This document shows positions 26,045 to 36,700 of a stretch of 64,000 bases of DNA, piece after piece. Numbering within the stretch: the stretch's first letter is position 1; each line of letters starts with the position of its first letter. Both the position numbers and the translations under genes were made by a program. Under the pieces are notes generated by a model. That model saw nothing but the letters and a program-made list of their open reading frames with translations. It had not been told where the DNA came from and did no database searches. The stretch is from Rhizopus arrhizus. Lineage: Eukaryota; Mucoromycota; Mucoromycetes; Mucorales; Rhizopodaceae. The DNA lies in NCBI GenBank assembly GCA_024220505.1, contig JAKZZE010000015.1:930001-994000 (forward strand), in the 5' to 3' direction.

Positions 26045-27097
26045 ATGTCAAATTTAGTGTACTTTGATCAACAACAAAAGCACTTGTTGCATTTACCATT
26101 TGATTTATTATTAAAAGTATCAGAATATTTGAGTTTCTCAAATTTATGGTATTTATCCACCAGTTCACAACATTGTAGAAAATTAGGATATCAACTTATT
26201 TGGCATAAATACCATATCGATTTAACTAAACCACAACTTAATGGATTTGAACACCTTATTTATGGAGCATTGGCTTATATCAATCAGAATGCTCATATTA
26301 ACAATAAAGTGGATTCTACTGTTATTCAAAGTGCATCGAATCGATTGGCTGTGGAGATCTATGATCGATCGCCACTTAAAAATTGGGAAGTTTGCCTAGA
26401 CTTCTTACTTGACAAAGCACTTGGCATCATTGTAGATCACGTCTTTTTAGATTTACGACTCGACGTCATACCAAAGCACACTTCTGCAAAAGAGTTTCAA
26501 CCAACCAAGATGGGTGGATTGATTTCTTTATTTCTCAATGCTTTATATCCAACATTAATCGCCCTATTTGACACAGAACCAACAAGTAAAATTCATCACA
26601 GATTACTATTGAATCATATCAACCGTCACTTTCATCATGTATCAACTAGTTATCATCAGCTTTATCACAGAAGATTATACATTCAGTCTTCAACTTCCAC
26701 AAAAGAGACGACCATCGTAGCCGCTCAACAATACAATTCGCTCTTGCGTTTAAATTTTCGTATACTCGTGCGGTTCATCGGAACACTTGTACAAACAGAT
26801 TTATTATCCGTTGAAGATTTAGAAACACTCACTCGACAGCAAATTCAACATTTCTTTATAAAACAAGAACAACAAGCACCCAAAAGAAAAAGACAAAAGA
26901 CGAATCATCATCAGCAAAATAATTCTTTACAATCAGAAGAAATAGAATTTCAAATGGAAATATTTTCAGATTTGACAAGAGCTGTACTTTTATTACAACA
27001 ACATGTTCCCTCCAATGATGATGGTTTAAATACAGTGTCAAATATGCTTCATGATACTGTCTCTAGTTTAATATCTTTTAGCAAACAACCTCAGTGA
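26045..27097 (+). CDS. F-box-like protein of unknown target
   Basis: Single-exon gene for 350 residues. The N terminus (LLHLPFDLLLKVSEYLSFSN, then LWYLSTSSQHCRKLGYQLIW) reads as an F-box, suggesting Skp1 binding and a place in an SCF ubiquitin ligase. The rest is helical and His/Gln-rich, with a basic stretch PKRKRQKTNHHQ near residue 285 that could be a nuclear localisation signal. I recognise no substrate-binding repeats. The frame is open further upstream, but only through T-rich DNA from a TTG codon, so I use the ATG at 26045. It converges with the next gene, with about 335 bp of AT-rich DNA between the stops. Confidence 0.75.
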   Translation: MSNLVYFDQQQKHLLHLPFDLLLKVSEYLSFSNLWYLSTSSQHCRKLGYQLIWHKYHIDLTKPQLNGFEHLIYGALAYINQNAHINNKVDSTVIQSASNRLAVEIYDRSPLKNWEVCLDFLLDKALGIIVDHVFLDLRLDVIPKHTSAKEFQPTKMGGLISLFLNALYPTLIALFDTEPTSKIHHRLLLNHINRHFHHVSTSYHQLYHRRLYIQSSTSTKETTIVAAQQYNSLLRLNFRILVRFIGTLVQTDLLSVEDLETLTRQQIQHFFIKQEQQAPKRKRQKTNHHQQNNSLQSEEIEFQMEIFSDLTRAVLLLQQHVPSNDDGLNTVSNMLHDTVSSLISFSKQPQ

Positions 27098-27432
27098 AAA
27101 CATCTGGTCAACATGTGTTTTTGTGTGTAAATTTCCTTTTTTTGTATATACAGCTTTTTTTTTATATTTATTTTCTTTGTTTAATAATTATTTTTGTAAT
27201 AAAAATGGGCCTGGATTTTGATATTAGTAACTTGATGCGATACAAACACAACTATTAATTTAATAAAATATATCTGTGCCAAAGATGCAGATATCCCTAA
27301 ATTTAGATTGAAAGAAATTCTGTCAAGTTTTTATTTGCAGAAATTGAATATAAAATGTTTATACAGAATGCATGTCGCTCTCCCTATTATTTATAAAGTA
27401 CAATGAATTCTAAAGAAAAAATATATATAAAA

Positions 27433-29142
27433 TTATGTGCATTTCTCAGAATGTACTCGTAAGCAACGATCACAGAAATGTTGAAGAAGACAGCAATTAC
27501 AAATTTGCTGACATTTCTCACAAATGTTCTTTTTACTGATACTTTTAGTTGAAGTCTCTGGTTTACTGTGAATAACAATACATTTGCAACGCGAAAATTG
27601 AATGCTTGACGCACACCGTTTACACCACTGACCTCGACATTTTCCTTCACACACGACCAGTTCACAAAAAGGACAGGCTACTGTACCACAAGACAGACAC
27701 TGGTTAGAGACAAAGGTACCATCACTTGACCTACAACGAATATGGTATCGACCTTGGCAAGTAGAGCACGCTTCTTTTTGCTGACAATTGGTTTTGCTGT
27801 TACACAGTGCTAATGCTAAATGGCACCTACCACATTTAACAAGCTCTATCTTCATACTTGGATTGATACAAGTGGGTAATGAGCAAGACCTATTTCCGCA
27901 TCTTTTTTATTTTAAGGAAAAAAAAATCAGTCTATGTTTTTTTCCCCTTCTTTTTCTTCTTTACCTATCACATCGAGGTGCACAACCTACACATTTCAAA
28001 AGAGGCAAGATACCACAAGACATACACTGAAAGTCATGAGCCGCAGCGCCAAGATGACAAGTATTACAAAGTGCAACATCAAACGCAACATTCCGGTTTG
28101 TAAGTCGATTGAGAGCAGAATGAGCAAGCCAGATATCTTGTCCAAATGATTTACTATCCAAGGGCAGTTCCATTGGACTCAAGTTCTCCACTGGCCCTCG
28201 ATGAAGTACTTTGCCTACGATCACTTGAGCTATTCTGCTTTTAATCGAACTCGATTTTGCCAAGTGAGTCAAGTCTATTGCAAGCTGGTATGAATGTATG
28301 TTCCAACAAGATTGAATGGATAGCGTCTCTACATTTTCAAGATGTTTAATGACAAGAAGAACAGAAGAACAAGTAACCTTGGTTCCATCCAACACCACTC
28401 GTTCGACTGCCTTGCGTAAATCTTGACGCTGTAAAAAGACGGCCAATCTGAACAAGAAAATGTCGTCAATGTCCTCTTGTGCAAACCAGATTGACTTCCA
28501 CGTATCTGGTTTGTAGATAAACGGATGAAATCTGCGGTTGACCAAGGACAGTTGAAATCTTGACTTAGTGTCCAGCACGGCAAATAACCTTCCGATGATC
28601 TTGGTAGGCAGGAAGGCAAGATGCGATGTAGGGTGATCTACGATGGGAGTATCAACAAATGTATGTCGTTTGAATTTCTCAGTGATGGATGAAAGTGAAC
28701 GGTTTGGCAACATTTTCCTTGACTCGTCTGCGGTAATTTGGCGTACATGTTGATTGACTGCAGACGTAAGAACATGCCGCAAGACCTCTGTGGGGCCCGT
28801 GCTGAGTTCATTTGTCTCGCTATTCTTTTTTACAGCGTCTGTTGACATTGTTTTCTCTGAGCTACTTGAATAGCCTGGGGAAGAGCTCAGTATTCCAATT
28901 GGTTGTTTTTGCTGCTGCTGCTGCTGATCCTTTGAAGGATCTTTAAATGTTGATTCAGTTTTCAGTCGGCCTGATTGAGCTGCTATAAAGGCAATGTCGT
29001 CTTCACATAATAAGTGTAAAGGAACCGCAATGACTGAACCATTTGGCTTTCGAAGTTTTACTTTTTTATCTTGAAATAGGCATACATAAGAAGCAAGAAC
29101 TTGGTATGTTCCGTTATTTCCTAACCAAAGTCTTTCGACCAT
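27433..29142 (-). CDS. SHD1-like / F-box / Cys-rich zinc-binding fusion protein (2 exons)
   Basis: Predicted protein of 544 residues from exons 29142-27965 and 27889-27433. Residues 3-52 resemble the Sla1 homology domain 1 (SHD1): RLWLGNNGTYQVLASYV, then KVKLRKPNGSVIAVPLHLL and a D..FI end. A Gln run and a Ser-rich linker follow. About residues 170-220 form an F-box (HLAFLPTKIIGRLFAVLD, LSLVNRRFHPFIY, WKSIWF), followed by a short leucine-rich region. The last third is a dense series of C-x2-C pairs (for example CNTC, CMSC, CGRC, CPFC, CEKC, CDRC) that probably bind several zinc ions. In Sla1, SHD1 reads NPFxD endocytic signals, and F-boxes bring substrates to SCF ligases. An adaptor that marks endocytic cargo is therefore conceivable, but this is inference. 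The intron lies between two Cys pairs and keeps frame. Confidence 0.82.
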
Positions 29143-29484
29143 ATGTTTCTAAAAAAAAAGGTAGAGTAATTAGAAAGGACTAAATTTATTTTTTATTGTC
29201 CGCTAAGCTGGTGCCTTCCAGGTACAAATTGGGATCACATGATACGCAGAGATCAACGCTGTGTAACTGTAGACCGTGTGTCCCTTTATTCTATTTTCTT
29301 GCATCAGTGTATGCACTGACTATACATAAGCTGCTCCTTTTTCGATTACTCCTCGTCATTGCAGCTCATTCAATTTACTATAATTTAATACAAATAGATG
29401 AAAATAAAAAATATGTAATCATTTATTGATATAAAAAGCAGTATAGTACATTACACACCAAGTATTGTGCATTCATTTCTTTGC

Positions 29485-31888
29485 TTATAAGGTAAATTTG
29501 CCTGATTGTCTGATATCACGGCTCGATGCACCGATGTGAAGCGTGAACTGGCCAGATGGAATGACCCATGAACTTGACTTTGTATCCCAGATACTGAGCT
29601 CAGTCGATCCCAAGGTAAACTTGACCGTCGTCTTCTTTCCCTTCTTGATAAGCACCTTTTCAAATCCACGAAGTACCTTGGGTGGCTCTCCAGCGCCTTT
29701 AGGGAAGCTAAGGTACGCTTGGACAACCTCAGCACCATCAAGGGATCCGCTGTTCTTGACTACAACAGAGGCTGTCACCTTTGCTTTGTTGTTGTGACCC
29801 TTCTTGGCCTTTAACTTCAGATCGCTGTAGGTAAAGTTAGTATAAGACAAGCCATGACCGAATGGGAATTGAGGAGTGATGTCTTGTGCATCAAACCACT
29901 TGTAGCCCATCAGGAGCTTTTCCTTGTAGACAACCTCGGCAGAGGGATCGACCTTGACATTATAGTCAGAGGCCTTTTTGGCGATGGTATAGGGAAGACG
30001 GCCAGAGGGATTGACTTTGCCAGTAAGGACATCAGCAAGAGAGTTGCCAGATTCTTGACCAGGAAGACCGGGCCATACGACTGCTTTAATGTTAGGGTGA
30101 TCAATCCAAGGCATCAGCACAGGTCCGACAGAATGAATGACGACAACCGTGTTCTTGTTGGCGTCTGCAACAGCATTGATCTAACAAAGGAGATGAATAC
30201 AAGCGCTTAGTATATGAAAAAGACATTTCATACCAAGTTATCACCATTGTGCCATAAAGAAAGGTTATTACGATCACCAACGTTACCATCAACAGTGATA
30301 TATTGTTCACCAGAGTCAGAATTAGAAAATACAAAAGCGACATCAGCGCCCTTTGCTGTTTTGGCTGCTGCATCAAGATCCCAATCATTCAATGACTGCT
30401 TGTAGCTGACTTTCTTACCCAAGGCGTTTTTAATACCAGTGATAGGCTATATGACAGTCAGTGCGATTCAAAAATAACTAAAAAAAGAAAAGACTTACGT
30501 CAATAAGATATGGGAAATTGGCAGTGCCAGATCCCCAACCTTGAGCGAGTGTTCCATCATCACAACCGTGATCTTCACATGCATTAATACCCCTATAAAA
30601 ACAGATGAATAACAAAATTGAAAATATCTTTATAAGGCCTGTACTCACTTGGGATTATTTGCAGCATCACTTCCAATAAAAGCAACACTCTTGACTGACT
30701 TGACAGGCAAGATACCGTCATTCTTCAAAAGTACAGTTGAGGCAGCACCCATTTCACGTACTAGCTTGTAGTGGTCAGCTTGGACGTTGACGTAAGGGGC
30801 ATTTTTCATGTCAAAAGAATCGATAGTAACTTTAGGATAGCCAGTTTCTTGTCTAAATCTATACCAAGTGGCAACAATGCGAGTGGCCATATCAGTAACA
30901 CGTGACTTGGAGACTTTGCCATGGTCCACAGCAGCTGTCAAGTTTTTGCCAAAGTAAGAGTTATTTGAATAATAAACAATATCACCTATGGTGTCAAACG
31001 ATTCAAGTTAGTACACTTAATATTTGTAAAGATATACAAAGAACATTCACCTGGCATGGTCATATCGAGTCCATGGTTTGCAGACGGAACAGTGGACATA
31101 GTAGCAGACCAATCTGACTGTACAAAGCCTTTGAAGCCAAGCTCGCCCTTCAAGACAGTGCTCAGGAGATAATCATTTTCACAAGAATAGGTACCATTTA
31201 CTTTGTTATAACTACACATAACAGAGCCAACACCTGCTTCAATCGAACGAGCAAAGGGCCAAAGATAGATTTCGTGCAAAGTTCGCTCATCCACATCTGA
31301 GGATTCTGTAGTTCTATTCATCTCTTGATCATTGAATAGATAATGTTTGGCTGTAGCAATTACACCTTGACTTTGGATACCAAGGATAGTCTCAGTAGCC
31401 AATATACCCGTCAGATATGGATCTTCACCTCCTGATTCCCAACCACGTCCGCCTTCAGGAGCTCTCATAAAGTTCATTGCAGGACCCAACACGACATGGA
31501 TACCTTTGCCACGGAATTCTTTGCCTATATACACACCACGTTCATAGATAGCCTTGCGATCAAAGGAGGCGGCAGCGTTAATATGAGCAACACCTGAGGT
31601 GACATTATTGCTATATCGAACACCAAGAGGAGCGTCTTGTAAGCAGAGAGAAGGGAAATCTGGATTTTTGATCGCGTACGTATTACCCTCACAAGGGCCA
31701 TTTTGCCATCCGATACCGGTCGTAATGTTGACCTTTTGTTCAAGAGACATTTGATCTACCAGCACCTTGGCTTTAGCATAGGCATCGTCCCATGAACGAA
31801 GCTTGACATTGGCTTCAGCGATTGGTAGGACGGCATTGGCCGCTATTAAAACTGACACAGCAACAGCAGATAGGGAAGGGATATACAT
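29485..31888 (-). CDS. Secreted GH3 beta-glucosidase, copy 1 (5 exons)
   Basis: Predicted protein of 725 residues from exons 31888-31051, 30985-30649, 30592-30499, 30446-30234 and 30180-29485. It starts with a signal peptide ([20 protein letters not shown], cleavage near AEA). The GH3 barrel holds [34 protein letters not shown] and the nucleophile Asp259 in [10 protein letters not shown]. The second domain holds the likely acid/base region [14 protein letters not shown] (Glu470). A fibronectin III-like domain ends the protein ([17 protein letters not shown]). It should release glucose from cellobiose and other beta-glucosides outside the cell. The frame is open 24 codons further upstream, but copy 3 lacks that extension, so I start at 31888. 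Its 3' exon differs from copies 2 and 3 at several positions (for example final SGKFTL against SGSFTL). Confidence 0.95.
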
Positions 31889-33780
31889 ATGAAATGTGGA
31901 TGAAAAGAAATTTGCAGGAAAAGTGCCGTCCTTTTGTACTGATCCATTTTCCAGTTTCAATGATTTCCCAAACCTATAAACTGATATAGTAACATCGATT
32001 CAATCTTTTTCTACCATTATCCGGAGTATCAGATTTTAGTAATCCGGGAGGAATTGGATGACTGAATCAATCCCGCCTATATCTCATATAAAAAACAAAC
32101 TTCAGCAGCATTCATGATTTTCCCATGATTGATAAACGTAATGGAATGGTATTACCATGTATATGGTACAAAACAACATATTCATGTTAATAGACTATTC
32201 CGCTCTTTGTTATTTATAAAGTGGGTAAAACATATACCTTGATTAGCTTGATCGTGTTCAAGCTATAGCAAATTAATACCTCAGATATAAATGCTACATG
32301 TAATGCAAATTAGGATGGTTTATTTGACTATTATTATCATGTATTTGTTAGAATTTCTTGATCGATGTAAGCACTGTAATACAGTAATCCAGAAAAAGAA
32401 AGCGTGGCCTATATTATAATCTTTTTTCCTTTTTATTACACTGTATATGTCTACTATTACATAAAAACAGTAAGTTTTTCGGACCGAATGAAATATACTA
32501 TTCACGGTCTTCTCCTCAAAGCACATCAAAGATACTGTCATTAAGGAAGAAACACAAAATCCTTATTTGAAAGTGGCTGCTTTTTTTTTTTTTTTCAGTT
32601 TATTGCCGAAAGATGAAAAGGGGAAATAGATGACTTTTTTAGTTTCTATATGTAACACTGAACGGGACAATTTCTTGTGATCTTGCTGCTTTTCCCTGAA
32701 ACAAGGCCTTCAAAACACTCCAGCACTCGTGGTGTAATGTGAATAAATTTATGATCTCACACGAAACCATGAAGCTAACTCTTTAACGAATAGTTTAACT
32801 TAGTCAGGCAAACAAATCAATGAATCGAAAAGTATTGCTGTCAGCATTCTGTGAGTTTTACTCATTCACTGCTCAATTTAAATCATTCAGGGTTTTCTAA
32901 GTTGTACAGTCCCGTTTTGAAAAAGGATGGGGCTAGGATCATGCGAAAAACATTGAAACGGGACACTTTAAAATATGTATAGCTGCATTAAATAAACTAA
33001 TCAAGGCAAAAAGGAAATTGCGGTAGATAAATTGACATTCTAGTAGACCATTAAAACTAGTTTTTAAAGACGCTCTGAACCCCTCAATGGAGCATACATG
33101 TCAACCAAAAATGAATAAAAATCACTAGCTTTTTTTCTTTCTTTCAGTACAGTTCATAAAGAATCATTTGACAGCAAATTGCCGAACATGCTTATGTAAG
33201 GATCTTCAGTAACAAAAATATCTGAGAGTGACTTTTTCGCACTAGCTTTATAGTTCAAATTACGTTCGTACAGCCACCATCTCAATTCGTATGAAAGGGA
33301 TATACTTTAACCCGATAGATTGCCGTTATATGGTCAAATCGAAATACCACAACATGTGTTATTTATATAGCAATAAAAGTTGAAAATGTTTTATTTATTT
33401 CAAAGGTTTAAAGATTGAGATTTTGAAAACTGATGCAACATGATGACATATTTCAGAGCGTCCTATACTATTGTAAAGCAGAATATGTGATATGCGCCTG
33501 TAATCTAAGTAAAATGTGCCGCTTTGCGACTAACAGTCGACAAACCTACTTTCTAGAAGGAAAGAAATATTTTTTACCATATTAGCCGTAATGAAGCTCG
33601 AATTTTTTTTATCCTTATTAATTAGTTGCCGTTTGAGACACTAAAGATGGAATCTGTTTATACGTAAATGTTTGTGTCACACCAAGACTAGAATACAGCT
33701 AGTACGCGAAAGTCCAAGTAAAGACTTACAATATATAATCAGTCGCCAGATCTTTAAGTGAAATCATCTCACATTAAAAT
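31889..33780. other. Unit 1 spacer, 5' flank of GH3 copy 1
   Basis: AT-rich DNA upstream of GH3 copy 1, matched by 50118-52008 in unit 2 with scattered differences, mostly transitions, and a few one- or two-base indels. The part nearest the gene should contain its promoter. Short open frames here (such as 32320-32541 -) recur in unit 2 only because the DNA is duplicated. No separate gene is supported. Confidence 0.6.
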
Positions 33781-33794
33781 TTACTCGTGTTTTC
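33781..33794. repeat. Target-site duplication of LINE-1, left copy
   Basis: TTACTCGTGTTTTC lies immediately before the T-run that marks the 3' end of the minus-strand LINE-1. The same 14 bases recur at 39019-39032, and once, uninterrupted, at 52009-52022 in unit 2. Confidence 0.95.
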
Positions 33795-36700
33795 TTTTTT
33801 TTTTTGTAATATCATTTTATTGAGAGTTATTTAATAAAATTAAAATATAAGTCACACGTCTTGTTGAGTGGTATGCTTTTAATGTAGACGATAACAATGA
33901 AGTTTTTCAAAAATAGTTGAAACAATTTGCTGTGGTAAGAATGGCGTTCCATCGAAAATGTAGCGCCAGTGTGCTCGCCAGATGTATAGCAGAGCTTGTG
34001 AACAGATTCTTAACAATCGGGAATTATCTACAAATTCGAAACGACTGAAATTTCTCAGCATGCTTTCAATATCTTCGGGTCGAAATTCGAGATAAGGCGC
34101 AAATCGGGATAGAACTCCTTGCCACACAGACCACTTGAATGAACAAGTGATTAACAAGTGGTTAACGTCTTCCAGAGTATCATGACATAGGCTACAGGCA
34201 GCAGTGACAGTAGGATCAAATCGAGATACTGATACGTTACAATGAAGCTTGTTATATATGAAACGGAACCAAATTGTTCTAGCTTCAGGAAGGATCTTCA
34301 AAGACCAAAACTGTTTCCACTTGGGAGGAGGTAAAGTAGAAAGTGAGTAGGTGAGTAATATGTCTGACTGGGTCTGTCGGTAATCTTGAGGATGAAAAGA
34401 TATCCAATCTACGGATCGAGTCAACCACGAAACAAATGGAAAATCATCAACGGAGCCCGGATCAGGATAGTCTTTCAAAATTAAATTCCATGTCATGTTG
34501 TTGAGAGTGACAGTTCGGTTTTGCAAATCCCGCACCAGACGACCAGATAGTCTGGGGTATGGCGGGGAGTCTGGTCGTAGTAGAGGGCGAACTCTATGGA
34601 GCGATTGGTCGTAGGTAAAGAATTGATTAGCTTGCAATTTTGAGCGGTTATGACTAAGTAACCAGTGACCCGAGGGGATATACGAGAACAAGACTAACAA
34701 GGGTAGACTCAGCAGAGTGGACGGATTACAGCAAACATCAGGTGAGCCCTTCTGGAGAAAGGAGTCCATAGCCTCATACATGGTAGGCAGAAACGAATCA
34801 AAATGGATGTTAGCAGCTGCATGCAGTGGTGGTAAAAAGAAGGACAACAAGGAAGCAGTTCCCATGGAATGAAACCATTGAACAAAATCTTTCATATACA
34901 CTTGACTGCAGGAGACTGGGTCGTTATCTTGGAACAATTGTCGTAACCAGCGAAATTGTAAACATCGATGTTGAATCGTAGGATCCAGTAAACCACGGCC
35001 TCCTTTGATGATAGGTTGACACAGATGAGCGTACTGAAATCCAGGTTTAGTCCCTTTCATAATAAACTGATAAATCATAGAACAGATTTGCTTAAAGAAA
35101 TGTTTGGGCAATGACACTACGCGTAAGGAGTACCATAATTTAGACAATATCAGTGTGTTAGCTAAAATCACGCGTCCTCGAATAGACAATTGCTGTTGGG
35201 AATATAGTCCACATTGAGTTTTCACACTTTGTAATAGATGTTCTTCCACGTATCTACATTGAGCTATAGATTGAATAACAGGAAATCCAAGATAACAAAG
35301 TGACTGTGGTTTAGTGTGATCATGCCATCTGACAACCTGATGTTGTAATAACATTTGCTGCCAAGATGGAGAAGCACAACCATTCAAAAAAATCGCTTCA
35401 GTCTTTGATGGGTTAAATTTAGCATTGGATACTTGACCGTATATGTGGAGATGATATTGCACCCGTACAAAATCTTCAGGAGAGGAAAGAAAAACACACA
35501 CATCATCGGCGTACGCCAGTACCTTCAAAGCTGGTGGCGGAGATATGTTTAGAGACAGTGGGGCAAAGGAGAAACCAAGGAGGGAGTTATCTGGAATGAT
35601 ATGCCGTAAGAATGGTTCTAAGGCAAGGTTGAACAGTAGCGGTGATAACGGATCACCCTGACGAAGTCCACGATATTGGTGAATTGCATTTGTAAAGTGC
35701 CCATTAATGTTGATCCGGACCCTATTACTAAAGAAGAGCCCAATAATAGAGTTTACCAAGACCAAAGGAAAGCCGAATTTCAACATGACAGCTCGTAAAT
35801 AAGAAGGATGTACTCGGTCATATGCCTTCTCCTGATCCAAGAGAAGCGCAATGTCATTCCGATTACACCGTTGAGCATGCTCCATAACTATGTTGAGGAC
35901 CAGCCCATTTTCTGCAATAAAACGGTTTGGCATAAAATCCGTTTGGCAACGATTGATGATAGAAGGGATCACTTGTCTCATGCGAGAATTGATGATCTGG
36001 GTGTAAATTTTGGCGTCGTAATTGATCAGAGAAATAGGTCGCCAATTTTTCAAACTGGTTAAGTCCCCTTTTTTTGCTAATAATCTTACCCTCAATTCTT
36101 GCTAGGAGGTAGGAAATTTTTGTGAGCTAAGTGCTTGATTGTATACTTCTACCACTAGATCTTGCAAAGGGGGATACCGAAATAGTTGATATAGGAAAAC
36201 ATAGCCAAGACAATCTTCCCCAGGGCTGCTGACTTTATTTTCTACTCGAGCTGTCTCGTGAATGATTTCCTCAATGGTGATTGGCTCCAGTAGGTGGCCT
36301 GTGTGATCGTCAGTCAATTAAGGCAAATCGTAAATGTCAGCAGGGTATTGTTCTACTTGATGGTCATCGACCGGATCAGTGGTAAATAGAGATTGATAAA
36401 AATATTGAGCAATGGGTAGCATCCGATCAGTACTCTCTACTGGGTCTGTAGAATCATTCGGCCGTAGAGTGGTGATGTGCTGCTCAACAGTACGTTGGTG
36501 ATAAAGATTCTTCAAGTATTTGACTGATTTCTCACCTGCTTCCTGCCAACGGACGTTAGCCTTTAGAGCAAGGATTTCCGAAAGCTCTTGTTGCAGTGAT
36601 GCTATTTGTTGATCCAGAATAGTGAGATGTTGCAAACGAGCATCCAGTGACGGTTTGCTACGTAAAAACTTATTTCTGTCGCTCTGTAATTGTCGAATCA

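Noticed and set aside
31889..31960. Upstream extension of GH3 copy 1 by 24 codons (also at 50118-50189 in copy 2)
   Set aside because: The extension would bury the signal peptide, and copy 3 starts at the equivalent internal Met, so the shorter start is more likely.
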